A stretch of 64,000 bases of DNA from positions 10,460,763-10,524,762 of the forward strand of contig JAPTYO010000007.1 in assembly GCA_036873135.1 (NCBI GenBank). The letters are read 5' to 3'. This stretch comes from Clarkia xantiana subsp. parviflora. Its lineage: Eukaryota > Streptophyta > Magnoliopsida > Myrtales > Onagraceae. The position numbers were made by a program, and so were the translations under genes. Below are positions 50,980-63,069 of this stretch, in pieces (the stretch's first letter is position 1; every line of letters starts with the position of its first letter). Under the pieces are notes generated by a model that did not search any database, was not told the origin of the DNA, and was given only the letters and a program-made list of their open reading frames with translations.

Positions 50980-51869
50980 GAGTGAATTCCCAAAGTAGGT
51001 TCTTCCACCAAACTATTTCCCAAACTAGGCTCTTTTAGAAACTAATTCTCAAAATAGGTCTTTTCATTTTTTTTGTAATGTATATTATTTAATTTAAATC
51101 CTAAAGTTTACAATATGTTACAAATGAACCCTAAAGAAAACTATAATTAAAAAATGAAATTTAAGAAACTAAATGTATGAAAAATAAAAAATAGAAATAA
51201 AAAATAATTAATTAAATGTTAAAAATGCACATTAAAAAATAATCAAACAAACAAATTTTGTATATTTTAATTCTAAAAAAATATGTGAAATTAAAAGAAA
51301 AAAATTTAAAAATAAATAAATTTTGAAAAAAAATATATATAATGATATACAAATTATATTCATTAAGAGTATGCAAAAAAAAAAATACTAACTAAAATCC
51401 ATTCTTAAATTTATTCTTTTGATTTTTTAAATTTAAATTAGTTTATCCGTTATTTTTTCATTCGTTAATTTTATATATTTTTATAAATTTAACATATTTT
51501 ATTTAGGGTTTATATTTTTATACTTAAAAAAATCATGAGTATTTAGTTTCTTTACGTTTTATATCAATGTTTTTTTTTTATAATTTATATATTTTGGCAT
51601 ATTTTATTTTTAGAATTTTTTCAAAATTACTAATTTATTTTATGTTTTTAACTTCCACATTAATTATCTTAATTTTCAATTTTTTTTTTATATATTTCTT
51701 GTATGATATTTAGTTTTAGGATCAATTGTAACAAAATATAAACTTTGGGGGTAAAATATAAAACTATAAATGATTAAAAAAATGAAAAAACCTATTTTGG
51801 GAATTAGTTTCTGAAGAAGCCTAGTTTGGGAATAAGTTTGGCAATGAAGCCTACTTTGGGCATTCACTC
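50980..51869. mobile_element. Mutator-like MITE (890 bp)
   Basis: Terminal inverted repeats of about 95 bp start GAGTGAATTCCCAAAGTAGG on the left and GAGTGAATGCCCAAAGTAGG inverted on the right. An exact 9-bp target duplication ATATTTTAA flanks them (50971-50979 and 51870-51878), the size typical of Mutator-like elements. The interior is very AT-rich and non-coding. Confidence 0.92.
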
Positions 51870-52640
51870 ATATTTTAAAGCAACTGTAGAGTGTAAATCG
51901 ATTTTACTTTAAATGGATTCGGAACAGTCCCGTGTATTTCTTTCTTGTCATGCACGTTTACATAATATAATAATAATAATTTAAAATGAAGATGTAAAAA
52001 ACGAATTATTTACAATGAAGATGTAAAAAACTAAGTGTTGATTGAGATTTAAATCAAATGAATGTTAAAAAATTGTGCAAATTATAATAATAAAATGGTA
52101 ATAGTAAACACTTTTAGAAATTTAAATTTATTTTGTAGTTCATAATAATAAAGTAAAATATATTTCGTACACAACATTTCAAAAAAGACACTTGAGCAGG
52201 CGTCGTATACGATAGTCTTATTAAAATTCTAAACATTGTAACAATGAAAAATAATACAAATTACTAATATTGGGGTCTAAATAGCAAAGGTAGGGTCGAC
52301 CATCGGATACAACATCCACTACATAGTTGATGAATTGACTATATATTTATTAAAAATAAAATATAAAATTTAAAAAGTAAGTTTGTTATTTTTAAAATAA
52401 ATACTTGTTTTAATCTTATCATATTAATATATAATATACTCTCATATAGACTAATATAAATTAATAATAATAAATTCACATTACTATACATTCCATATTA
52501 CTATAAAACTGAACACTGTAATCTAACTACATACTTTTCCTTAATAACCAAATACCTGTGATTGTAAATAATGCATATATCTCACATTATTTGTAATTAG
52601 ATAGTTAAAAAAAAATAAAGAGAAGCATGTTAACATCATT

Positions 52641-52712
52641 GCCTCCGTAGCATAGTGGTATTGCGTTCCCTTCGTAAGGGAAAGGTCGTGAGTTCGATCC
52701 TCACCGTGGGCT
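52641..52712 (+). tRNA. tRNA-Thr (anticodon CGT)
   Basis: The 72-nt sequence folds as a full cloverleaf: acceptor GCCTCCG with CGTGGGC (one C-T mismatch at pair 5-68 and one G-T pair), D arm GCAT..TTGC, anticodon stem TTCCC/GGGAA with loop TTCGTAA giving anticodon CGT, and T arm GTGAG-TTCGATC-CTCAC. The B box GAGTTCGATCC is intact. A run of T (52712-52716) supplies the pol III stop. There is no intron. The acceptor mismatch leaves some chance that this is a decayed copy. Confidence 0.9.
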
Positions 52713-52716
52713 TTTT

Positions 52717-55239
52717 CATATTTATATTTATATATTTAAAAAATAATTATCATAATTTTTTTTTTTCGTTGCCGACTATTGAGTTTTATTTTAAATGGGC
52801 CTGAGTGAATCATAAGGTAGTCGACCCCATCAATAAATGCGTTTCCGGCTAGAGGCCATAAAAAACCATTTTAATCGTAAATGGATTCCCAAACCGAGTT
52901 TAGATGGAAGGTTCCCTGAGCTGACATTACGTAAAGTCTATAACCAAAGCTCACAATTTTATCAGGGCGGGTAGTAGTAATACATACGACTGGGAAATTA
53001 AACGTTCCGATTAATTCTTTTCGAAAGTCATACTAAAATTGTTAATAATTTATTTGGTTTTTGACACGGTTTAGTATGATAGTTATACATATGTTAGATG
53101 TTGTACTCATACGACGTGCGAAGTTACTAGTTACATATTAATATATAATTATCGTAATATCTGATATAATAATAATGAATTATCAGATATATTGAAAAAT
53201 AGTACCATCAATGATTGCCATTCTTATCATACATTTAAACGCGCCATAACATCCATTAAAAGTAGTGCATTTTATGCAGTTCATACTTGATCACGTCAAA
53301 CCTACTATAGTACTGTGGATCATATTTTAGAGTTGCTGGCAAAATCATATTACACCAGTTCATCCAATGTATATGCAACCCGCTAATGCGTAGGTTCGAG
53401 TTATCATCAATGACAATGCCGCCAAATGCATGAGCCGAACCAGGGAACCCACAATACCACATTTTAGAGACTTGGAATGTCCGTCTTATTCTGGGCAGAA
53501 GAAAAAGAGTCTGCATTACCAGAATGCCATTGACATTTGGAATTGGCATTCATATGCATATACATTAGAAAAAGAAGTGAAACACAAACAACAAACCATC
53601 ATCATCATCATCATCAACTACAATTATTATTATTGTTGAATTAAGCAGCAACCGCTATGCTGGAAGTTCATCGGTTCTCTCGATCGGAAACAACTGACCC
53701 ACATAACAAAAACAAAGGTGCTTTCTTGAACCAATGATAGTGATTTTTTTTCTCCTGTAAAATGAAATATAGTAAAACACACATTATCAGCTCAACAATA
53801 ATGATGAATGCCTGCTAGAAACCATAAACTACACACAATTTTAAGGTGAATACTATCTAGTCAGAGCTTTAACTAGCTTCTAGCAGTGGTTCCTCTATAA
53901 CAATTAGATATGACCATCGGCAGAGTAGCTATATGCAACAATGGTTTTTCTATAAGCTGTACTGCAGGACCCCTTTCGCCAACATTCCATTTCAGGATTG
54001 TAATCACTTTGATGGCAACTATCTTAAATAACACAAATATAAGGGAGCAACTCAGATCTGTTATTCAATTTCAGAAGCCCAATTCCTCTACTTGAGGAGC
54101 AAGCACAAAAATGTTCTAGTGCAACCAACCACATCCAAATCAAGGATAAAGTGTACTTGATACAAGAAAAGCGACGGACACAAAAGCTGCTTATAATAAC
54201 CCAACAGAAATGTAAGTAAACCATGGTGAATAGAGTAGCAATACTCACATCAGAACGGACGTGTAAGGGATATTCATTTGTACTAAACCGCAATAACTCG
54301 AACTAGCCAAATCTAGGGAGAATTGAAGCTGAAGGTTGAGCTTGCCCAATTATGCCAGTTGATGCAATTTTTGTTTCTGCTAATTAAACGCAAAATAGTT
54401 GCCCAAGGCGGTGGAAGAGAAATATACCCATAGACCAAAAAAATTTCAATGTTTAACATCCCAAATCCCAGATTCCAAATGACTGTCCAAAGTCTGGGAT
54501 CGATATGATTAAAAGTTAAATCCCAGAATCTGGATATGTAAAATCCAGATGAAAGAGTCTCCTAAATATGACACTTGTAGTGTGATTTATGAAAACTGTT
54601 CATGGGGATTGATCAATTTGACCCAGTTAAGATGTTGTATGTAACACTCTAACTCCAGCAGATGAATAAATAAGAGCAATAAGGAAGTCACATTTAGTTT
54701 CGTGAAGCTGAATCTGAGTGGTTGTCATGCTTATAAAAATGAGCAAAGAGATGAATATCTCAGGATAGCTAAATTCCCAACGAAAACATCCAAGGAAAAG
54801 CAGTGAGATGGTGTGGGAAAAATTGACACTACATACTTCCGAAATCCGGCAAAATTAGGAGGATAAGGTAAGACCAGCAGAGTGGAACTTCTAAAGCATC
54901 CAAAATCGATATGAAAGGAGAAAATGCGCAAATTTACAACAAAATGATTTATCAGGTAAATACACAAGCAGGAGTTATCAACTAAGTTCCTCTTAATCAG
55001 GTGTTCTATTCCAATTAAGTAACACCTGCCCTTGTAGTGCTTGACCAATGTAATAGCATAAAAAAGAGCAATTTTCTGAATCCGCAGCTGGAAGTTGCAG
55101 ATATGGCGGAAAGATGCATTCTTTTTTCAATTCCAAGAACCGAAACGCATTTAACTATGGTCTCTAACGTACTGATTGATGCAGGAGGTAAATACATCTA
55201 TACAATTCCAGTATGCAAGGGAAGAGCGAGAGATACCTA
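52717..55239. other. Intergenic region between the tRNA and the small mitochondrial-type gene
   Basis: No gene with recognisable domains; frames at 53256, 54024 and 54731 have no motifs. A short ATC repeat lies at 53597-53615. The part nearest 55240 is less AT-rich and probably includes the 3' untranslated region of the minus-strand gene. Confidence 0.5.
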
Positions 55240-55620
55240 TTACTGGTAGCCACCACCATGTGTGTTCATGTCCTCCTCAACTGTATCGGCCAAGTAAACC
55301 ATAGGGAACTCATCGACGGAGAATGCAGTCTTCTCCTTCATCATCTTCTCCACATCGGCCTTCTTCAGAATGGTCCTCTTGATCGGTGGTTGGTTGCGGC
55401 GCCGGTCGCGGCTGAAGTACTTTATGTCATACACCGTCTCGGGATCGGAGGTCGGTACGCACGCCTTAACAGGGAAAGTGGCAGGGCAGGGAACTCGATA
55501 GTCCGTCGCCTTGGGAATTGCAGATTTGTACTCCGGCGACGCGACGGGGCCGGTAAACTCCCACGGCTTCTTGAGGTAGCGCTTCAGGGTTTGCGATACC
55601 GAGGATACGAGCTTGGCCAT
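55240..55620 (-). CDS. Small conserved plant protein, probable mitochondrial complex I-associated subunit
   Basis: A 126-aa single-exon protein beginning MAKLVSSVSQTLKRYLKKPW and ending TVEEDMNTHGGGYQ. The basic amphipathic start, the KKPWEFTGP motif, SDPETVYDIKYFSRDRRRNQPP and the acidic end are features I associate with a conserved family of small plant mitochondrial inner-membrane proteins, some counted as complex I accessory subunits. I cannot name the orthologue with certainty. The frame extends five codons further up to an in-frame Met at 55635, but the Met at 55620 fits the conserved start better. A Mutator-like element begins 184 bases upstream of this ATG, so the promoter is very short or lies partly in the element. 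Confidence 0.75.
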   Translation of the reverse strand: MAKLVSSVSQTLKRYLKKPWEFTGPVASPEYKSAIPKATDYRVPCPATFPVKACVPTSDPETVYDIKYFSRDRRRNQPPIKRTILKKADVEKMMKEKTAFSVDEFPMVYLADTVEEDMNTHGGGYQ

Positions 55621-55803
55621 GGCGGTATGGAACACGAACTGCGGAGACGAGAAATTTGGAAGGCAGGCGATAGAGATACGAGTGGGGATCGCAGATCGGC
55701 GAATGAATAAGAGCAGCCTCCGAGGACGAAGTAATGGGATGGACTTTGCCTTTTGAGAGAGCGAAGGTAGATCGGAAAACGGCGAACAAATGTGTCGTTT
55801 CGG

Positions 55804-57414
55804 GGATTTTTTGTAAAATTGCCCTCCTTAAAGAGGGCATTTCTAAAAATGCCCTCCAAAGGAGGGCATTTGTAAATATGCCCTGTCCAGCTGCTATTAG
55901 CAGCTGGACGGCCCAGCTGGCAGGCTCGCGTGTCAGCTGGGCACCAGCTGGGCACGGTCCAGCTGGTCGGACCGGGCCGGATAAACCGGCACCGGTCTGA
56001 CCGTAAGAACAAAGACCATTTTTTTTTTTTTTTTAACGAAAATATTAATTGAGTTCAACTAGAATCGAACCCAGGACTTACACTATAAACGTTGAAGCAC
56101 TACCACCACACTACAAGTTAGAATGTTGACAAAATAATAGATAAAATATTTTTATTTATAATTCTATTATCAATGGAATGGAACTGGGTTCCCTATCCCT
56201 CGGGTTTTTTTTTTTCAATTTTTACATCTATTAATATTCACTAAATTCAAATTTACAACTCCAAATTCAATGAAAATCGAAAGTTAGCGTCTTTATAATG
56301 TAATAAATAAACAATGTGCTATTTTTTTTTAAATTTAGTAATTTCGAAAATTAATGTTTTCATCACCGAATGATGTTATACCACCATAAAACCTAAATTT
56401 GGAGCAAACATAATTTTTTTAGAAAATGTTCAATTTTTTTTTTTTTCCGAATTGTCACGTATTAGTAAAATCCAATACCGAAAGGGCCTAATTTGAAGTC
56501 CGGTAATATATTTTTTGAACATTCTAAAAAATAAGATTTACTCCAAATTTGCATTTTAGGGGGGTATAACACCATTTGGTGATGGAAACATTAATTTTCG
56601 AAATTACTAGAATAAATTTAAAAAAATAGCACATTGTTTATTACTTTATAAAGACACGAACTTTCGATTTTCATTGAATTTGGTGAATATTAATAGGTGT
56701 AAAAAGTGAAAAAAAAAAACCGCGGGATGGGGAAACTGACAAAAAAAAAGAAGATTTTTTTGAACATTTTCTAAAAAATTATGTTTGCTCCAAATTTAGG
56801 TTTTATGGTGGTATAACATCATTCGGTGATGAAAACATTAATTTTCGAAATTACTAAATTTAAAAAAAATAGCACATTGTTTATTTATTACATTATAAAG
56901 ACGCTAACTTTCGATTTTCATTGAATTTGGAGTTGTAAATTTGAATTTAGTGAATATTAATAGATGTAAAAATTGAAAAAAAAAAACCCGAGGGATGGGG
57001 AACCCGGTTCCATTCCATTGATAATAGAATTATAAATAAAAATATTTTATCTGTTATTTTGTCAACATTCTAGCTTGTAGTGTGGTGGTAGTGCTTCAAC
57101 GTTTTTAGTGTAAGTCCTGGGTTCGATTCTAGTTGAACTCAATTAATATTTTCGTAAAAAAAAAAAAAAATGGTCTTTGTTCTTACGGTCAGACCGGTAC
57201 CGGTTTATCCGGCCCGGTCCGACCGGTCCAGCTGCTATTAACAGCTGGACCGTGCCCAGCTGGTGCCCAGCTGGCACGCGTTGGACACGCGAGCCTGCCA
57301 GCTGGGCCGTCCAGCTGCTATTAGCAGCTGGACGGGGCATATCTACAAATGCCCTCCTTTGGAGGGCATTTTTAGAAATGCCCTCTTTAAGGAGGGCAAT
57401 TTTACAAAAAATCC
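55804..57414. mobile_element. Mutator-like foldback element with ~650-bp arms
   Basis: The left end starts GGATTTTTTGTAAAATTGCC and the right end is its exact inverse. A perfect 10-bp target duplication GTCGTTTCGG lies at 55794-55803 and 57415-57424. The arms (about 55804-56450 and 56755-57414) are inverted copies with GC-rich outer parts (CAGCTGCTATTAGCAGCTG, AGGGCATTT repeats) and AT-rich inner parts. The centre (about 56510-56755) is an extra copy of the inner part of the right arm in direct orientation. Each arm holds a tRNA-like stretch (GGTGGTAGTGC ... GGTTCGATTC). There is no transposase; the short frames at 55734, 57133, 57143, 57177 and 57263 are arm translations. Confidence 0.92.
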
Positions 57415-57424
57415 GTCGTTTCGG

Positions 57425-58600
57425 CATGTCATTGTTTTTTATTTTTTTTGCCAAAATTTTAAACCAACTTAAATTTTAATTATTAATATACAAAAGTATT
57501 TTATGTCTAAAGTTAAAGACAAATTTGAAAAACTGCCCCAAAAACTAAAACAACAAGTAGATAGAAATATGGTTGGCCAAACAAAAAAATGTAAATACTC
57601 TTGATTTTTTTTTCTTTAACTCGCACATGCAATACAATACATTAACTCGCACATGCAATACAATACAGCTTGTAAATTTTCTTTTTTTTTGAATTTTTAT
57701 TTTCGAAAAAAGACTTTTTTAGGTTTTGATTAATTTTAGAATTAGATAGGTTTATGATTGTTATTTACTAATTAACTTGTTTTTGTTGTTACACTTGTTT
57801 GCCATTATTAATATAAAAAACTAGTTACTTTATTAGAAAAAAAAGGAATATCTAAATTCATAAAAAAATTGTCGAATACTAATTTGTTAAACCATATTTT
57901 CTCGAATACTTAAAAGTCAATTTTTTTTTTAAAGTATTTATCAAACTATATTTTTTAGGTATATGAAATATTTTAATCCCTATTATCAAAATAAATTATT
58001 GTAGTGTTAGAAATTCTATATGAAAGTCAATCATTATCATTAAATAGTAAATACCATTATTTAGAACTATTCTCCGTTTATTCTTGCGTTATTATTATTA
58101 CTATTATTATATATATATATATATATATACTAAAACATTAGAAAAACATATTTAAATTTAAGTAACTTCTAAACAAAACGATAATAGAAATAGAAAAAGG
58201 AAATGACAAACATGTCTATCATTTATGTAAATGAAAATATGAACTTTTGAATCGTGCCAATATGATGTAGTAATATGCTCGAGTTAATATTATGATTTAA
58301 TTGAATAGTTTTAAACATGATAAGTTGTGCTTGAACTCGTCGAGTATAATATTAAGTCAACTTCGAACTTGAAAAATCTAAATTCGGTCGAATTCGAACT
58401 CTAGTAAAATAAATCGAGTTGAGCCGGATAAATACTCAACTCGGCTTGATTAAAGTTTAACCTCTACATCTAAATTAGTAGAAAAAGTACCGATTATAAT
58501 ATATTTTTTATTTTCGAAATTTTAGCGGAATTTGAATTTTTAACTTCTTGATTGATTAATAGGTAAAGTGATGAACCCTAAATTAATTAAATATTTAATC
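57425..58600. other. AT-rich intergenic region
   Basis: No gene. A duplicated CAATACAATACATTAACTCG / CAATACAATACAGC phrase lies at about 57630-57667, TA repeats at 58110-58128, and a decayed TCGAACTC/GAGTTGAGCC block at 58320-58460 that may be an old hAT-like remnant. Confidence 0.5.
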
Positions 58601-58639
58601 ACAAAAACAATATTTAATTGCAGTGTAGGTGTAGTGAAC

Positions 58640-59824
58640 AAACTACAAAGGGCTCAGCGTTTCTGTGCCCCGAGACCATTTTTCTTCATCTTCGCCACCT
58701 GCACCTTCTTGTTCGTCTCTGTACGAAGGCAGTTTCAAACGCTAAGGAAGAAGCTCAGTCTATCGCAGATCCACTCCTTTCCCGCGCTCAGATAAGCGAT
58801 CTCAGGTTCCGTCTCGCTTCTCTCCGATCTCCATTTTCTCTCTCACTAGTCTTCACCTCCTTTTGTTGTAATCCATTTTCACTGAGCATTACCCCGCTTG
58901 AGCTACGCCTCCGGATCTTTTTCCAAATAGGTTAATTTCATATCTGATTTACTTGTAGCTTCGTCGAACCTCGTGACTTGATCTGTGTAGTTTCTTGAAA
59001 ATATAGGGTTCTACGTGTGCGTTCTAGTGTTCTCTTTTCATTTCTCTTGTTATGCAGCTCAAAATTTGCCGGCAAATTCACGCTCTTTGTTGATTTCTCT
59101 TCATCATGCTATTTGTTTGTGATTTTGTAGCTTGGTGCCATTGTTTTGTACTACGCAGCTGAAGAGTCATAAGGTCTAATCAAGTAGCATTTATAACTGA
59201 TTTCTGCTTCAGTTGCACCGTGATTAGACCTTGTAGATCTGGGTTGTTTCTCCACACTGTTCGATTAGCCGTGTTAGGTTTTTCATTCGTCAGAACTGAA
59301 GGATCTCCTGTTGCTCCAAAATCTGTTTATTCTTACGGCTACTGGAAACGCTGGGAATGTGATATGCTGGAGGTTAATTTGGCCTTCTGCTCACCTTTGA
59401 TTAAAGAAGTTACTCTTGCCATGTTCCATTCCATCCGTCCCTTCATAGCATAATTCAGTCTGATGTAGTGAGAGATTTGAATGTTCCTCCTATTAATGCT
59501 ACAGTGTTTTCATCTGCAATATTGTGATTTGAGTATATAGTTTCTTGAACTTATGAATGTCTTTATCATCTAGTCTCTTGCCCGTCTGTTACTGGGCAAA
59601 TAAAAAACCTCTGTTGATACTTTCCATGCTCAACTGCTAATTTTTAGCTCAATATATATTTGCTATTTCGGTAGCTGCTCCTCCAGTACATTAATAAACT
59701 CTTCGTATGGCATTTTTAGCTAGAAGCATGCATTGCAAATGCTTAAAACCCATTTATATACACTTCTTTAAGGGAAGTATTGAATTTCTTTGTTTCTTCC
59801 CTTATATTTTGACTGTAATTGCAG
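58640..59824 (+). other. 5' leader region and leader intron(s) of the G3BP-like gene
   Basis: GC-richer, pyrimidine-rich sequence at about 58640-58930 (CTTCATCTTCGCC, CTCTCGCTTCTCTCCG) looks like a 5' untranslated exon. The start codon at 59825 follows directly after a TTGCAG acceptor, so at least one intron separates the leader from the coding sequence. The donor was not fixed, and no coding sequence is recognised here. Confidence 0.6.
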
Positions 59825-62451
59825 ATGGCGGTGCAGGAAGCAGTTATGTCTGTTCCCAGTGCTCGAGTTGTTGGCAATGCCTTCGTGGAGCAGTATTACC
59901 ACATTCTTCACCAGTCCCCCAATTTGGTATATAGGTTTTACCAGGATTCTAGCTTGCTAAGCCGGCCTGACAACAGTGGCAATATGACAACTGTGACCAC
60001 AACCCAAGTGAGTCTAGTTCTACTAATGCTTTAAGTTGTTTCAGTATGCACGAGTTCAATTTGACACCACTAGATTTTTTCATGTTTTAATATTCTTGTT
60101 TAAAGAGTTACTGCTGATACTTTGATACATGGAGGTGAAATGAGACTCTAAACTTGTAATCTGTCCAATATGTATAACAGTCTCAACCAACTATGTTTTT
60201 GTGTAGAATAATCCACTCTAGAACAACCTGGATGTGTTGTATAATTGTTTTTCAAGAAATACAAATGAAGTTGGTAAATTAAAAACTAAAGTTGATGTTT
60301 GTTTGTGATGGTTCCTTTTTTTGAGGTTAGTCAGTTTTACATAGTCTACTTGGGAGTTGTGAACTTTTTGTTAGGAAGAAACAGAGAGAATCTAGATAAT
60401 AATAAAAAAAAAGAAAAAACAAAAAAGCTGATATGCTTCAGAAAAGAGACTTTTAGACTTAATGCTCTTAATAGGCAAGTGTTGTTATATGGATGATAAG
60501 AGAAGTGTTGCTGTTTGTTTTTGTGTATTAATTACTTAATTTGCATTATCAGTTCTTCCACATTATTTTCAGTTCAGTTTTTCTGGATGCTGACCATTTA
60601 GTGTTGATCCCAGATTTTAACTGGTGAATTTGGTAAACTATAGCTTTCATGGTGCATTGAAAAATACTACTACTTTCTTGTAACAGGGAATTAACGAAAA
60701 GATAATCTCTCTAAAATATGAAGATGTTACGGCAGAGATAAAAACTGCTGATGCTCAGGAATCTTATGGCAGAGGAGTGATTGTCATGGTAACTGGATGC
60801 TTGACCGGAAAGGATGCCGTGAAAAGGAATTTCTCCCAAACCTTCTTTCTAGCTCCCCAAGAGAAAGGTTACTTTGTTCTGAATGATGTGTTCAGGTACG
60901 TTGAGGAGAGTGCCCCACCAACTTCGGCTCCAATTACTACGGAGATTGTTGGCTTGTCAACTGCTGCCACATCAGCTGCTGCTGAATTACCTCCTGAACC
61001 AGGTTGGTTCAACCCTGTTTTTGCAATATTCTATAGTTTTTTTTTTTTTTTTTATATTTTAAAAAGTATAAGCTCTTTGCTCACATCTTTCTGATTCTCA
61101 GTGCCTGTCAGTGCTCCTGATCAACACCCAGAAGAGCCAGAAACTTCATTAGAGGAGGAGGAACTTAATAATGTTCCTGAAGTTTGTGATCCTTCTGAAA
61201 ATGAGGGCTCTGTTATTGAAGAAGAAGCTGTTGAGTTTGTAGTTGTTGACACTGCTCCTGCAGTTGGGAATGATGGTCCAAAGAAATCATATGCATCAAT
61301 CGTAAGTATATGCTAATGAGTAATGACGTCCTCTTAGGTCGATTTATAAGTTTGGGGATATCTTTATAATTAATAGTAATGATGCTGTTCCAGTTGAAGG
61401 TAGTGCAAGGCAATGTAGTGACCCGCAAAGTCCAGGTGGCCTCAAGTGCTCTGAAAGTCATACCTCCGAAAGAACAGCCTCAACCTTCACCTGTGAAACC
61501 TTCTGCTCCTGCAACTTCAGGTCCTACTAGCAATGATGGGGTCCACGAAAGCAGCAATGTGCCTGAAGGTGTCCTTGCATATGAGTTTTAGGAGATTCAT
61601 GCAAATAGAATACAAACTTCTTCCTAGTATGACTGTTAAATCATTTGCAGGTGAAGGGTATTCGATATACGTCCGAAACTTACCCTACGAAGCAACAGTG
61701 GAGCAACTTGAGGAAGTATTCAAGAAATTTGGCCCAATCAAGCCCCATGGCATTCAAGTCAGAAGTAATAAGGTCAAGTTTGTTTTAAAAAAAAAAAATC
61801 TGCAAGTCTATAGTAGACAAATGTAAATGGGGTGTTTATAATCATAATTCTCTTCTTGGGTTCTTCATAGCAGGGAGCATGCTTTGGCTTTGTCGAGTTT
61901 GAGAGCTTGGCAGCAATGCAGAGTGCAATCGAGGTACTTATATAGACTATTGACATCTTCTTAATAAGAGGTCTTCAAATTAATCGTGCTTGGCCGAATT
62001 TTGCCTTCCAGTTTGTTAAATTTACAAATTTTCCATATGTGAATTGTGTCATTTCAGTCATCACCAGTAGAAATTGGAGACCGGCGTGCAGTAGTTGAAG
62101 AGAAGAGAACCACTACTCGAGGTAACAAAGGTTGTTGTAAGATCTGTACTATAATTGCTTGTGAATAAAATTTAATTGATTTGCGTTTTTACAACAGTTG
62201 GTGGAAGAGGCAGGTTTCCTCCAGGCAGAGGTGGTTTCAGGAACGAAAGCTTCCGGGGGCGTGGGAGTTTCACCGGCGGGGGTGGTCGTGGTTACGGGAG
62301 GAGCAACGAATACAGGAGCCAGGGGGAGTTCTCACCTAGACCCAGGGGAGGTCCAATGGTGCGTGGAGGAGAAGGCTATCGACCTTTTCAGAATGGGCGT
62401 GGAAGAGGAGGCCGTGTGGGACCAGGGCGTGGTGGACCAGTGGCTGTCTGA
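59825..62451 (+). CDS. G3BP-like protein with NTF2, RRM and RGG regions (eight coding exons)
   Basis: A 458-aa RNA-binding protein related to Ras-GAP SH3-binding proteins, which in plants as in animals associate with stress granules. Exons: 59825-60007, 60687-61002, 61102-61301, 61394-61568, 61651-61772, 61871-61933, 62058-62121, 62198-62451; all GT-AG, all frame-keeping. The NTF2-like domain (about residues 10-130) runs from VGNAFVEQYYHILHQSPNLV to FSQTFFLAPQEKGYFVLNDV. A long acidic, Pro-rich linker follows. The RRM (about 293-370) has RNP2 IYVRNL and RNP1 ACFGFVEF. The C-terminus is an RGG-rich tail (GGRGRFPPGRGGF ... GRGRGGRVGPGRGG). Exon 6 begins at a tandem acceptor (TAGCAG) that could add or drop one Gln before the RNP1 motif. 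No defects seen. Confidence 0.93.
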
Positions 62452-63069
62452 GCCAGGTGAGTGAAGTAACAATTTTTTTGACAGTTAATAGCTGACAGTA
62501 AGTACAGCAGAGAAGGTGAAGGGGTTAGAGGGGGTTTGGTTTCTCCAACACAACTTACATGCATCATCAGCAGCAGGATGGATTTAAGAGGTATTTTGGG
62601 TCGTCAGATTTATTATTTTATATTAAAAGAAATGCAATTTTATTAAACCTGAGGCCAGTGGACTGTTGTTGATTGGTTTGTGAGGTTGTGAAGGAGGAGG
62701 ATTTGTGATGTAGATTCTCTATTTAATGACATTTGCTTAGAAATGGGTATTTTAATTTGATTTGGGTGTGGATGATTTAATTGGTGATGTAGTGGAAATG
62801 GAAAAATGTAGTAACATGAGGGAATAGAATAGTTACAAACTACTGTTGTAGGCAGCATAGCATCAAGCAAGCAGTCTCTGAACTTAGAAGATAATACATT
62901 TGACCCTACATAAGACATGGGAGATGCAAATTTGGCATGGCAACTCCAGCTTAGAGGAGAAATGTATGTCTCAGATTCGGTTGCTTGCGATGTCCCTGTC
63001 TGCCCTAAATGGCTGGCTCTGGTTCCCACCCACCATCAATGAATGGCAGGCATCATACAATTAATATCA
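62452..63069. other. 3' untranslated/intergenic region between convergent genes
   Basis: Probable 3' untranslated region of the G3BP-like gene followed by that of the minus-strand gene ending at 63070. No coding sequence recognised; the 128-aa minus frame at 62643-63029 has no motif. Confidence 0.5.

Noticed and set aside
53256..53549. A 97-aa minus-strand frame (MPIPNVNGILVMQTL...)
   Set aside because: No recognisable motif, no splice partners and base composition like its flanks; not enough to call a gene.
57066..57138. Functional tRNA gene in the Mutator-like arm
   Set aside because: A- and B-box-like sequences are present but acceptor and anticodon stems do not pair properly and there is no anticodon in a valid loop.
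55734..57479. Overlapping 60-140-aa frames in all phases
   Set aside because: They are translations of the inverted arms of the Mutator-like element and repeat each other in mirror image.
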